Shown here piece by piece: positions 13,906-26,471 of a stretch of DNA of 64,000 bases. Positions within the stretch are counted from its first letter, which is position 1; each line of letters opens with the position of its first letter. Source of the DNA: Phaffia rhodozyma (Eukaryota; Basidiomycota; Tremellomycetes; Cystofilobasidiales; Mrakiaceae). The position numbers and the translations under genes are program-made. The DNA lies in assembly GCA_014706385.1 (NCBI GenBank), contig JACGZH010000006.1:1674001-1738000 (forward strand), written 5' to 3'. Under the pieces are notes generated by a model. The model saw only the letters and a list, made by a program, of their open reading frames with translations, had not been told where the DNA came from and searched no databases.

Positions 13906-14698
13906 AAGATACTTAAAGGTTTCATTCCGCAATTTTGTACCCATTACTCTTCTTTGTTATTTTTTCGATCATCTTTCTTTCTTTGCGTTTTCTTTTCGCA
14001 TCCTTTTTCTTGTCTAGATGTATGTGTATGAGGGGTGAACGAATAGATTTATGACAGTGCTTAAAACCAAGAGAAGAAAGACAGTTGACTTGAGAGCAAT
14101 CAATAGCGAGAAAAAGTTATTATGGGTGTTGGATTGAGTTTAAGGGAAAGTTTGAGAAAGGGTTATTCGAGAGACCTCGCACAATGAGAACAAAGAGAGG
14201 ACTTTAGGTGATATTTAAGAGGAGAAAAGATACGCAAGAATTCACAAGAAGAGGAAAAGAAATATATGCAGAGCTTCGTAAGTAGAGGAAGAAGCTGATT
14301 TGCCTTGTGACAGAGAAACATTTGATCGAACCAGTTGAACAAGAGTGGATGCACAGCCCATGAAACAGTGTGTTGCGAAGTAATTTTTTTAATTAAAGAA
14401 ACCGATAACAAAAGGAACAGAAGAGAACAAGGTATATAGAGAATGTTATCTAGATGAGATAAAGAGAAAGGAATGGGAATAGTGGATGATTGAACAAGTT
14501 GACATTGAAGACAGGCCTAGAAAAGACGACAAAGAAGATGAACTTGAAAACAAGAGGATGGCCAGATATAACTGATTATGAACCAGATTCGCTCCTTTCT
14601 GGTTGGGTTTCTCTCAACGTTTTTTATTCCTTTTGAAACTGACAAGAATAGGTTGGAAACCTCCTTGATATCTTCTCTGTGGTATCCTGATCGGTCTT
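13906..14698. other. Convergent intergenic region (two 3' UTRs)
   Basis: Stretch of 793 bases between the stops of CWC15 (+) and the glycosyltransferase (-). A/G-rich with short A and T runs and no conserved ORF. An open frame at 14163-14411 on the minus strand has no recognisable motif and looks random. Confidence 0.5.
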
Positions 14699-17600
14699 TT
14701 ACTCCCACTTCAGCCATTCACTGTGATGTCCAAGGCCAAAATAGGAGTTAGTTACAGAAACCGAGTAGTCTCGAAACAGAACAAAAAATCCCGCCCGACG
14801 TACCCATACATGTTCGGGGCCTCTCCTCTGATATAAGCCTCAAACGTCCTCTTCATAATCGCCGCCCAAGCTAAATCCCTCTCATCGTCTTCAATCTTGT
14901 CCGCCCACTCGCCCTTCTTACCTGTCCCACCGGTGGACACCGGTCTCTTGACTCTTTCTACTGCATTTTCCGGCAGAGATGTATCAACCGGTTCGACTGC
15001 TCTATTATTAATCGCCACGCCGCTCGGATTTGATTCTTCTTCAGGGGTATCTTTCACCGCAAGAGGTTTACTAGGCTTCTTGGAGGCGAAGATGGCGTCA
15101 CGAAGCAATCGTTCGCCTCGAATGAACTTTTGGCCCAGATCAGGCCAATTTCGAGCTGGGTCGAACGGAAGCCACCTAGATTGTATAACATATAAGAGGT
15201 CAATCGAGAGCATACGGACAATGGTTGAGATGAGAAAAGGGGAAGAACGAACCAGTTATTATGATAGTGATAACAGAATGCACCTCGGAAGAACGCATCA
15301 AAGCCAGCAGGCTGAGGTTCGGCCGTCAGCTGCTTGTCACCGACAAAAAACTTCTTGAACCTGGTTTGTGATTGGTTGGCATTGAATTGCTTCAGCATGA
15401 CTCAGGAACGTTGAAAATGGACAAGAAACATCAAATCACGTACTCTGGGAAGTATGGGAACGGCGGTCTCTCTCGCTGGTACTTTTCCATGTTCAACCAA
15501 GCCGAATCAAACAACGCATCGGGCAGTCGATAAAGCAACGGACTCAACCCGGCGTCCTCGAGGTATCTTGAGATCGTCATCGGATGGAAGTCCATCTTGT
15601 TTTCTAACGCGGTCTTGAATAAGAAGCTTGTCAACGCAGACTTTTTGTGCATCTTGATGATCGCGGTATTGTATTTATCGTGATAACTCCATCGGTAGGC
15701 GAATGCTCCTTTCCAGTTCCACAACTCTTCCCAATCTCTCAAAAGTATGTTGTCTGCGTCGAGGTAGATTCCTCCAAATCGATGTAGGAGCACGAACCGA
15801 ACCATATCCGAGAGCACGGTGGACAGCTTATCATAATCTTTCTCGGAAGCACCAAGCGAGACCTTGGGAATCTTGGCTGGCTTTGGTGGTTTCGGCTTTT
15901 GATCTCCTCCGGCCGCGTCTGCCAGATCTGCCACGATTCCTGCCAAGAGCTCCTCGTCACTTAACATGGCGTCCGCATCGACTTCATCGCCAACCTCGCT
16001 GTCCTCCTTGGCAGGAGGGGTGAACTGAAATCCTCCCGAGTTTAGGATTGGCATACTCCTCCAGTGGTCCTTCAGTTCAGGCACCCCGTCGAGCTGCTCG
16101 GTCGTGTTCCACATCTTGAACTTGACTACGTCCTTGAATCTTGAATGTAGGAACGGCGCACTCCACGGGTTTGTCGCCAAAGCCTCGTACATCTCCCTCT
16201 TGGCCGCCGGATTTGGCACGCTCGCGGCATGACCTGGATTGATCCAGACCAGGAACTGAGGTCGGCACACTGGAGGATTTGTCTGCTTCGACCATTGAGA
16301 TTGAGGCAAGTCGAGTCCTAGATTCTGAGTAAAAAGAAATGACAATATCGCCATATAGGGCTTATCGGTGAAAGGTCCAGCCCAGAAGATATGGAACAAC
16401 CTGGGTCGGTTGGGGTCGCATGGCTGGGAAGGCGTAGCAGCAGATGATCGAGCTGGGTAGGGGGTAGGCAGGTTAAGTTTAGGTTTGGGGGTTTCTGGTT
16501 TTGTTTTCAGGGAGTCTTGATCAAGACTAGTTGCTGGACCGAGTCCAAGAACGAGACGCGATCGTTGATCTGCTTCTTGAGTGCGAATATTGGACGGAAC
16601 AGAGGTCGATGGTTGTTCGGTGAAGACATAAGACCAGGGCGAAAGGTCTCCTCTCTTGACACGTCGGCCGTCGAGGTTCCCACCTACACGAAGGACCTCC
16701 AAACAATCTCGTACATACTATTGAGAACGAATGTTTCACACGCTCCGTCAGCTTTTATTTCTTAACACTGAGCTGACACGCTTAATAAGAGGGAGAGGTA
16801 CCCACCGCTCCTTTACTAAGGTCACATTCCTTCATAATGATGTCCAAGTCGGCCACGCTCCCAGTGACAGGCCTTTTCGGGTAGTCGAACCCCCCATCCG
16901 TCCGAGGATCTGTTGGAACGGTCAAATTCACGTATGTTCTGTCGTGACCAGAACCTTGAAAGTAGTGCGAAGGAGAATTGGATGAGACAGGGGGAGGGCT
17001 GTGTGGAAGGGAGGGGTTGACATATCCACTCTGAAGATTGGATTGAGGCACTAAAGGTGACCAAAGAGGATGGAGTCGATTCAAAAGAGATCAAAGCAAG
17101 TCGGAAGTAAGTAAGAAGAAGCAAAAATATAATAAAAACAATGACTGGTCATGACAAGACAGCTTGCTTCTCATCGGCTCATTCTACAGCAACAGCACAG
17201 TCTTACCTGATCTCCTGCTGGGCCAGTGTCCGCTGATGATCTCCCATTCCCAGACGGCCTTAATCTCCTCCTTAGAGATCACCACCGTATCCGGATCTTT
17301 AAACGGATTTGGCCAGCCACCATCCCCTTGACCTCCTCCGTCGTCGCCGTCATTCTTCTTCTTCCCTGATCCTAAGAGCCAAACAAAGAAAACGAGACAG
17401 CCGAGTGCAAGCACGAGAAGTTTTGCTCTGATATAGCTCGTCCGACTTATCCGAAGGTACAGTCTAGGAGGTACCGGTATAGAAAGCCGGAACTTTCGCG
17501 GTTGTTTCCCAAAAGGAAGAGGGACCAAAACGGTCGTCCAGTAAGATGACGATGCGGTATGGAGGTCTGGGTTGTACTGATACAGTTTTTCATTGATGGC

Positions 17601-17699
17601 CGCGTTCGAGGAAGATGAAGAGAATGAAGGCAGCGGTGATCGACGGGCTTTTTGATGGTGATGAAGTCCACTCTGGGACCGACCGAACAGATGAGACAT
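14699..17699 (-). CDS. Type II membrane glycosyltransferase, DXD (Gly_transf_sug, GT32-like)
   Basis: Probable Golgi glycosyltransferase using a nucleotide sugar. A Ser-rich cytosolic N-terminus starts MSHLFGRSQ (ATG 17697-17699). One membrane anchor (LLVLALGCLVFFVWLLGS, residues about 98-115) is followed by a low-complexity stem. The catalytic part contains FGGIYLDADNILL, the DXD signature that binds the metal-nucleotide, near 15740-15790, then WNWKGAFAYRWS. Further exons read YFPEFKKFFVGD, HNNWWLPFDPARNWPD, and a short last exon giving NMYGEWLKWE before TAA at 14699-14701. I prefer this spliced end to read-through to 14752 because the donor (gtacgt) and acceptor (cacag) are good. The acceptor sugar is unknown. 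Related fungal proteins work in mannan or glycosphingolipid synthesis, but nothing here decides between them. Confidence 0.82.
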
Positions 17700-18513
17700 T
17701 CTGTCTTTCAGGCTGCAAGAAGACTCTGTTGTGTATTTGGGAGTTTTTTTCTTATTCAGACCTTGAGGGTAGATGAGATGAAAAAAGGGGGAGAAACGAG
17801 TGTTGACGTGGACGTACCACTCTCGAAGAAAGAGGAGATAGTTAGCTCAAAGACACGTTACGACCGGAAGGATACACCTTATGCCTTATAGACCAAGAGC
17901 GATAGTCAGATCTGAGAACGAATGGACAACGCAGATGGATGGACGATGATGGTTTGGAGTTGACCGAGTTTAACTCGTGTTTCTTCGGTAACTGGTGTTG
18001 TTGACCGCGAAAAGCATTTAGACTACAAAACCGCGTAGTCGCTTTCAGGACGTCATTAGATAAGTTTGTAGTGTTTCCCTGTTGTTTCACAACGTCTATC
18101 GCATCATCTGTATATGTTCAGACACACAACTCTCTTACCCACCATACAATGTATTTGCATTCAAGAGCATACTCTCTCTTGTTTGATCAGAGTCGTCGGC
18201 TACAGGTTCTTTTCTTTTTATCGTTCTTCACACTTGGCCAGACTTGCTTTCTGTATTCCCTTTTGAAAATTCTCTTCCGTCTACAGCGCCGCAGCGGGTT
18301 GTGCTGCCTTTCCTTTCTTCCTTTCAACTGCAATCTCATAAGCAGACACCCAGATGAAGAATAGTCATTTTATGTGAATAGTGGTACATGTAGAAAGCCT
18401 TCTGACACGCGTGTCTACCTGTGTCGTTTTGGTGTTGAAAGAAGGTAAACCAGAAGGGCAAAGCACACAAGAAAGGTGTTAGAGAGAAAAGAAAGGTGGA
18501 AATCCTTTCAAAC
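17700..18513. promoter_or_regulatory. Intergenic: glycosyltransferase promoter and SPT6 3' UTR
   Basis: Stretch of 814 bases between two minus-strand genes. It holds a perfect 12-bp palindrome GACACGCGTGTC at 18404-18415 (core ACGCGT, an MluI/MCB-type hexamer), about 90 nt beyond the SPT6 stop. Nothing else is clear. Confidence 0.45.
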
Positions 18514-21500
18514 TTAGCCACGTCCTCGACTACCCCAGCCGGCATCCTTACTATCGCCGGCAGTGTTCGACCCACCCGCTGCATAGTTATTTCCCTCAGC
18601 ACCAGGTTTGATCGTATCCGAGTTCAGCGCCGCCGACGACGACGACGACGAGATCATCGCCATTCTCGCCGGGTTCATACCCGGTCCGCCTGTCGATGAA
18701 GGCACGGTGGTTGTCGCCATAGCCGTTGGGAATCCACCGGACACAGCAGCAGCCGCTTGAGATCCCCAACCACTGGAATCTTCATAACCCGCTTGGTATC
18801 CCTGGACAGGATATCCATTATAGGCACTCTGAGGAGCTCCGTACGCGCCCGACTGTGGAACAGAGTACCCAGCGTAATTGCCACCGACAGGGTATCCTCC
18901 GGCGGCATTCGGATATGCGTAAGGTTGAGGTTGTGAGTACCCTGGATAGCCACCAGGCACCATCCCTTGGGTCATGGCCGCCTGGGCTTGGGTATAAGCT
19001 TGAGCGTAAGGGTTTGGAGTCATCCCACTTCGGGAGCCAGCAGCTCCAGAATGCATCGGAGTCATGCCCGTTCGCATGGCACCAGGTGTTCGACTTCCAA
19101 CGGCGGGCGTTCGAGCTCCCATACCAGGCGTTCGACCGCCGCCACCGCCAGATATCAACTTGTTCTGCTGTTGCTGCTTCTGGAACTGTGTTTTGAACGA
19201 GTTGCAAAGCTCAAGCATTCCACCTACTTCGGCATTTCCAATCACGTAAGACCCAGGATTCACTTTGATACCCCAATAGTGTATCGTTCCTCCAGACTTG
19301 TCGAGGTACCCAAGCTTGAAGTATCCAGGATGATCACGATCAAGACCGAAAGCATAGACCGCTTTTCCGGGTTGAGCTAGACAGAACGTTTTCAAGTATG
19401 AATCTAGATTAGAAGAATAGATCAAAAAAAGGAATAGATAGACGAATCAGTGTAAGGCCTCGCAGATAGATGACAAGGAAAACACACGCGTAACTCGAAT
19501 ACTTACCGAGCTCTTCCTGGTTCTTTCCCTTGAATTTTTCGTGGTTCATCAACTCTTCCATCTTTCGGACAACCGCCTTGACGTGTGACACAATTAATTC
19601 GTCCAAATCGTGATACGAATACTGTCCACCCACTCGCAAGATTCGTCCCAAACTTTGGGGGTTCGGCTTATCAACCTCCAAAACGTCTGATCGAGAGGGC
19701 ATCAAAAGACACATCAGAATACTGTAAGTGTGGGATGACAGGAAGGCAAGAACGATTCGGAGACTTACCGATATGCTGGTAGAGACCATCGTCAACCTTC
19801 CATGTTACGTTTAGATGATCAACACCCTTCGAGGACGGACGGATGATGACGTCCCCACGATGCTGGCTGGCTAGCTCCTGCTCAGCTTCGGCAACGTTCA
19901 TATTGAAAAAGTTTGGGTGGTCAATCTGCCGCTTCAATCGATCAACATCCGTTCGCTTTTTTCTTTGAGCAGCCTCAGCATCAGCTTCGGCCCGTTCTCG
20001 ATCGAAAGGCTCATCGGGAGTGACTTTCCTAAGAGCTGCGTCTCCATAAGCCAGTTCGGTGTTTCGTAGAGAAAGCTCGATCAACAGCTTTTCCGGGTAA
20101 ACAGCGATGATGACCGCTCGAGGATAGCTGTCGGCCTTGACGACCTCATCACACGAGTTCACAGGCTCGTCTGACACATAAGTCTTGTCCACAATGGCCT
20201 CGATTCCTGAATCAAGTCGGATGTTCACCTCGCCTCGGTGAACCCGAGTAACTCGTCCGGAAACAAGGAATCCAGGTACCAACGTCGTCTCCGATTCACC
20301 AGTCAACATAGTGACAATCTGCCAAGGAGTAGGCACCTGGAAATCCGCCCTTCGATCCCTTCCTGGAGAAGCCATCTCGTCCTTGATAACGTTGAGGGCA
20401 AAACGTTTTTCGACGCCACGGATATCCCGCAAGTTATCTGCAAAGTCATCCAAGTTGAGTTCATTCAACTTCTCTTCTGGAGAATCGTCTAGCATGAGCT
20501 TGACTACGGATTTCGAAGGGTGGTCATCTGCCACATCCTCATCATCGAGCTCCAATGCGTTCTCCGCCATCTTTCGAGCGAACTCGTAGTCATCTGGATG
20601 TATTCGGGTGCTGTCGAGAGGATCTGGCTGAGTCGTGGGGTTTTCCGGGGAAAGCTCAAGTTCGTCCATCTCGTGAGGAATTTCGAGAAAGCCGGCAGCG
20701 TTATCGAACATGACTGGGGTAAGAAGGTGCTTGTTAAAGAGTTCTAGACGGTTCGTGAGGAATCCACCCTGTTGAAATAGGATGAGTTGATCAGACTATT
20801 GTTAGCAAGATTTAAGCGAAAGAAGGGAAAAGTGCTCACAATTCGAACCACGTCTCGAATAAGCTGCTGAGCCTTTCGAGGTCCAAAGCCGGAGACGTAA
20901 TTAAGAATTTGATGCTGGTACGAGTCCCCAATGACATCATTGATTACCACACCGTTGTCGTTCACGATATTCACGAGAACCCGCTCGAAAGCTAGAAGAA
21001 GCTTCTCTTGAGGAACCTAATTGATTTCAAGCCCATAATTCGCCGCGGTTAGTTAACTTGGACTAACCGAGCAAGTCGGTAAGGTTTGTAGAAAAAACTT
21101 ACAAGCTTCTGGGAGTAATCGTCGAATGTGATGGCGACGATATCGGATCCAAGGGCACAGTACTCGTGAATAGGTGATTGAGCATACCGACCGAGTCCCA
21201 CACAATATCGAGACGTAGGCGGGTAAAGACCAAACTCGCGCTGGGCTCGATCAGAGTGTTGATACAACCGAGCGACATCATCAGGCACGAATGTTACAGG
21301 GATACTGGCATCTTTCAGTTCCATCTCAAGCTCGAGCTCCGTCTTGGCAGCCTCTCCCCACGGAATACTACCTCCAGGTCGAGAGGCCTCGTTCTCCTTA
21401 TCGACCTTAGCCTGAGCCAACTCCAAGACCAAAGTCTTAACCCTCTCCATCAATCGATGAGTACCCACTCGGAAACCGCCCACGACGATAAGACTGGGCT

Positions 21501-24500
21501 GTCGTCGAGTGATGAGCGCTTTAAATTCGTCCGTTGGGAGAGTCTTGGATGCAATGCCTTGTCGTGCCATCTTCTCAAGCTCCCATGGCTTTTTCTCGTC
21601 CAAAGTTTCGATCTTTGTAGATTCTCGGACTCGACCCTGCTCGTCGATAAATACACACATTACTGCGTCGTTTCGATCACCCTTTCCGTGTGAGACAGCA
21701 AGAACCGAGGGGGACGCTCCCTTCTCATACTCTTTCGGTCGGAACGGAGACTGATTGGCGGCCTAATGAAAGACAGAGATAGAAAAATTCCCAGTCAGGA
21801 CAACAAAGTACAAAACGCAGCAGAGAAATAGGAAGTACCTTCTCCAAAAGCGAAGCACAAGAACCTGCAACAAAGTTCTCGACCTCATCCCTCAACCACT
21901 CCCTTGCCCACTTGGCTCCCATAGGAATCAACTCTTTCTCCCAAGCCTCTTTGATGACTGTCCGTCGGAATGCGTTCCAAGCTGAGGACGAGCTGTCGGA
22001 GGTCTCATTTGATTTCCAGGCTTGGAATAATGACTCTTCTAAGTAAACCTGGGTTTGCTCGGATAGCGTAAAGGATACCTTGACAAGGTTATTCCGTTCG
22101 GCCTCAAGAATATGAAGGAATCGGGCGGATTGCGCGAGCTCGGTGATTGATTTTTCTTTGAGGTACTTGAAGGACTGTTGATACAGACAGACGTAGAATG
22201 ATGTAAGTTGAGGTTCAATCGATATATAGAAGGTCTTGTCTCACATTGTAGGGATGGAAGTCATCTATCTTTGTGAGACCAGCCTCAGTAGGGTAAACAG
22301 AGACAAGACCCTGCTCTCGGAAGTAATCGCGGACGATTCTTCGAAGATGGGGATTTTTGAAGCAGTCCTGAACCAGAATCCCTCTGGCAGCTAGAGATAG
22401 AAGAGACGCGAAGTGAAACAAATTCAGATACAATCAAGCATTATCAAATTGAGAGGCAAGGTGTCAAATGGAAGAAACGCACCTCGAAGAACCATCGTTA
22501 CGTCAGTCAACATCTTGCCATCGATGAATTGCTCAGCATAGTCCTCAGGGAAAAGTTCGATGTCGGCATGGATAGCTTCTTGTTCATTCATGAATAAGTT
22601 CTTAGAGACAGCCTCCTCAATCGGGAGACCTGCGGCCTGAAAGTGAAGAAAAGTAATTCGATAGGTTAGCATACGATTCAGCTCTGTATACTAACGAGAT
22701 CGAAAAGGAAGACGAACCTTGACAAAGTTAGATAATCTAGCGTCTCGGTAGGTGTTTAGGTAGGCTTTAGGTCCCTGTGCGCTGGGCCGCTTGTATCGAC
22801 CCTCCTTCAACCTGGTTTCTTCATCGAGATCCTCGTCCTCCTTCATCTCTTTGAATTCTTTCATGAACCGGATTCCTAACCAGTCTGCTCCGTCAACTAC
22901 ACCCTCCACCGATTCTTCCGCCGTGCCCATTGGGCTGATTACGAACTCTTCAAAGTACGTCAGTCTCCAATCGACTTTCTCCTCTCGGATCGGCTTCTTT
23001 TCTTCTTCTCCTTCGGCCTCTCCATCAATACTGATAGGAGCGGCGGTAGCCTCCTCGGTGTGCTGTTTGGTCTGATCTTTCAGTCGCTGCTTGAGCTTCT
23101 CCCATGTGGACAGTAAGCCCTGCTTTCTCTTCATCAGGTTTCGGTACTTGAGTCCAAGCTCAAAGATTTTCCACAATTCAGGTCGAGTGATGAGCTCGAT
23201 CATACCCTTTGGGATGATGTGACCTTGAGAGTCGGTTGCGTAGTGTACGAGATAGTCTCGACGGTGTTCCCAAACGAATGGGACCTCAAAATGCTCGAGG
23301 AACATGAAACCGAGAGCCTTCTCGACGGCAGTGAGGAATTTGAGATGCATGTTGGGCCTCGAGCTATCGAGCTCATCAGCTTGAATAGGAATGCTTAGGA
23401 AAGTGTTTTTGGTTCGGGCTGAAATTCGAGAAGAAATCCATTTAGCAGCAAGTTTGATATCAGGAAATTTGGGGAACTGGCCAAGAATGTATGTTGGCGA
23501 AGAGGAAAGAGTCGAGTTCATGAGTTGGTGTCGTTCCGGGATGTCTCGTAGTCGAATCAAGTTATCGGACTCTGTGAGGTGTCGAGCTTGGATTTCTGAG
23601 GGCTCGAAAACCTGTTCGTAGTGCAGAAGGATAGACGATCAGTCAGACGTTCAACGATGAGATGATAGGATACAGCGTACGTCTTCTATTTTAAGGTCTG
23701 TAACGTTTCCAGCCAACATCTCGTCCTCTCCCTCCAACGCCCAATCATATTCGTCTCCGTTTCCGAAAATGTCATAGATGTCGTCCCAAGCACTTGAATC
23801 ACAACGAGAAAGTATGTAAGCACGTAAATGTTGATGCATATTATCTTTGGCTGATACTTTTCGAAGGAAGACTTACGCTTTACTGATTCCACCCTCTCCG
23901 CCCCTCTTCCCGGCTTTGCCCTTCTTCATTGCTTGCTTCTTAGCCTTCTTTCTTTCCCTCGCCCTCTCGGCGGCCTCTCCACCATCTTCATCAAATTCAT
24001 CTTCCTCAATAAAGTCTCCTAAGCCATCGTCATCTTCATCTACATCCATCTCTTCCTCGGCCGCCGCGGCCTCTCGTCGTTTCCTTGGCATGTCCTCGAA
24101 GATGCGAGCGAGATCGTCTGTGTTGGGCATATCCTCAGACGCAGATCCTGAGTTGGACGCTTCGGAAGCAGCTGGCGACTGTCTCCGACGAAGTAGTTTC
24201 TTCGGCTTTGATTTCGAAGATTTAGACGGACGAGGGAACGCCGATCCAGTGTTTTCTGCTAGCAAGTCAAGATCATCATCCGATAGGTTGTCCGCGCTGT
24301 CGGCGGAACGAGAGCGTTCTGGGAGAAGACAAGCAGAGATGTGATTCTCGGATGAGTAAGAAAGCTTCATAGATAGGAAGACCAGATAGAGCAATGAGGA
24401 CAGACCTTTTCTTCTTCTCTTCTTTTTGCTCTTTCGCTTCTTCTTTCTTCGTTCACCACTGGATGCTGAACCATCGCCAGAGCCTGAAGCCTCGTCTTCG

Positions 24501-24822
24501 TCTTCGTCTTCATCTACAATGAAGCCAGCTTGGACTCGGCGGACCTTTAATCAAAGATAGCAGAGTCATCATCGACGCGTCAGTCAAGTCGTCCTTCAGC
24601 TCTTCATTATCTTCCACCACACCTCTTCTGTGCCGTATGGAAATCACTCGTATACAACCAATATAAGGAAGATAGAGAAGAAAAGGCAAAACGAACCTCG
24701 TCCGGGTCATCTTCCTCTTCTTCACTCGAATCGTCCTCTGGATTGAGAGACCGTTTTTTTCTAGCGTTGTCGATATCTTCACCTTCTCCCTCTGATGAGG
24801 TCCTTCCTTCATTATCGGACAT
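18514..24822 (-). CDS. SPT6: Transcription elongation factor / histone chaperone Spt6
   Basis: Nuclear histone chaperone that travels with RNA polymerase II. ATG at 24820-24822 (MSDNEGRTSSEGEGED), TAA at 18514-18516. Domain order follows the family: acidic N-terminal tail with Ser/Asp/Glu stretches and a basic patch (about 24820-23880); death-like/helical core (about 23830-22220); YqgF/RNase H-like domain with LIVVGGFRVGTHRLMERV (about 21480); HhH segment YVSGFGPRKAQQLIRD (about 20880); S1 domain with GRVTRVHRGEVNIRLDSGIE (about 20210); tandem SH2 (HPNFFNMN, VIIRPSSKG, GGQYSYHDLDELI, HYWGIKVNPGSY) about 19930-19200, which in this family binds the phosphorylated Rpb1 linker. The C-terminal tail is Gly/Tyr/Pro-rich with several G-x-RTP units. 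Split by many short introns. Divergent with the bL28m gene. Confidence 0.95.
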
Positions 24823-25091
24823 GATAAAGGATAAAGGTGAAAAGGGGCAAGGGAATAAGTTTTGACTCTGTGTTGAATTGGGTCGTTGATAGATCCAACT
24901 TTTGGCCGACGACGCGAGGACGAACGAGGCGAGAGAGGGGTTAGCGACGAATTCATTTATTATACTTGAATATTTCCTTAATCGAGACTTTCCTGGTTAA
25001 GGCCAACCTTTCATTTGCCCTCCTCGTCTTTCTCTCCATCCTTTTCCAGTATCATCAAAACGACCACCAAATTAAACACTTTTAATCAGCC
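24823..25091. promoter_or_regulatory. Divergent promoter between SPT6 and bL28m
   Basis: 269 bases separate the two ATGs. An AT-rich core (near 24952-24985) lies between a GC-richer SPT6 side and a CT-rich bL28m leader. No certain TATA box or known operator was identified. Confidence 0.55.
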
Positions 25092-26063
25092 ATGCGACCT
25101 TCTTTGATCTTGTCTGTCCCGAAGGTGAGGTATCGGATGCAGACTCCTGAATCTAGGATTCTCGATATCCTTAATCCTGTGAATTACCGAAACGCAAAGG
25201 GTGGTAAGATCACCGGGAAGAGTCTTCGAGGAGTGTATCATGGAACGATGATGATCAAGGGTTCGTCCTCGATCGTTTGTATCTTGGGTCTTTGTTGAAA
25301 GGAAGGAATCTAGTTTCTCGAACTGTCGCTGATAATCACTCGATGTTCCTTTTTCTTTCTCATTCTTATTGCGTTTGCCCATCTATTCTCTGCGTATATA
25401 TCCTTCATCTTTTCGGTCACTCGTCTTCCCGTTTTCCACGGTTTAACGAACTATCAGGAAACAACGTGAACCGAAAAGACAAGAATTTCATTCATCGTTC
25501 ACTCCGATTCTTCAGGCCCAATGTCCAGGATAAGATTCTCTACTCTGAGACCCTTGATGCCAAATTTCGAATGCCTACGACTGCCAAGGCTTCAAGAAAG
25601 ATTGCAGATTGGGGAGGATTCGATAATTACCTTGTATGCTCTCATTCTCCAGCGATCAGCTTCAATCTCCAGTGTTCATTTGACTCACCAAAATAATGTT
25701 TTGAATATCTGTGTACGATCCGCGTTTCAGTTAAACACCAACCCGACATATCTATCCCGGGAGACGTGCCGAATTCGAGACAAGGTCCGCGAGGTTCTAC
25801 ACTCTCACCTCGACAGCCTGCCAGAAGGTGCCAAAATTCTTCCCAGAGGAATCACTCCTGGGGTTCACTTTCAGGACCGAGTTCGTCCGGTGGAGTTCGT
25901 TGAAGGAGACAAGGTGTTGAAAAAGGCGAATGAGCAGAAATACGCCGAGCCGGCAGCACGCAAAAGAGGATGGCGAGGATACACAAATCCCCTCGAGATG
26001 GTCTCTGGGCTTGCTAAGGGAAAGAAGATCCTGGGACTGGAGGATTTTAGACGAGACGTATAG
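25092..26063 (+). CDS. MRPL24: Mitochondrial large-subunit ribosomal protein bL28m
   Basis: Structural protein of the mitochondrial large ribosomal subunit. Exons 25092-25260, 25458-25633 and 25731-26063 sum to 678 nt (225 residues). The L28 core is clear after splicing: RGVYHGTMMIKGNNVNRKD, then FFRPNVQDKILYSE, KASRKIADWGGFDNYLLNTN and TYLSRETCRIRDKVRE. The first residues are basic, as expected for a mitochondrial protein, and the C-terminal extension beyond the L28 core is typical of fungal mitochondrial forms. Intron 1 is longer than average (197 nt). Paralogy with another L28-type protein is unlikely given the mitochondrial-type signature. Confidence 0.88.
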
Positions 26064-26471
26064 AAGAAACCAAAAAGAGGATGTCATGTTTCAACATCAT
26101 ATATGTCGAGGTTCGAGTTGGGACTGGATTCAAGAGAGAAGTACAAATGCAGCAAGCAATATGACTATCATCACCCCTCTGCTCTGTTTATTGCTACTAT
26201 CAAGAACGCAACAACGATAGATTCGCAAGCATTTGTAGAACAATATTCTTCGTCTGACTATATCGAAATCGAGATGTACATTGGAGAGTTGGGTAGGTAG
26301 ATGGTTTCTCGGAGCTCTTTTCCTCTACGCGTAACCACCGTAACAAACGTGTAAAGAGAGAAAAAAATCAACTTTCACACACCATCTTTGAACTACCTCC
26401 TTCATCTTTTTTTCTTTTCTTTTTGTTCTCTACAACCGATTCTTTCAATTCTCTCTCTTGCTATTTGAACA
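26064..26471. promoter_or_regulatory. Intergenic: bL28m 3' UTR and importin alpha promoter
   Basis: Stretch of 408 bases. The last 90 are strongly CT-rich, a leader typical of highly expressed genes here. No ORF or RNA gene is supported. Confidence 0.5.

Noticed and set aside
14752..14790. Unspliced end of the glycosyltransferase (YVGRDFLFCFETTRFL)
   Set aside because: A good donor and acceptor allow a short last exon ending EWLKWE at 14699, which looks more protein-like.
18404..18415. 12-bp palindrome with ACGCGT core as a cell-cycle promoter element
   Set aside because: It sits behind the SPT6 stop and far from the next start; a single site is weak evidence.
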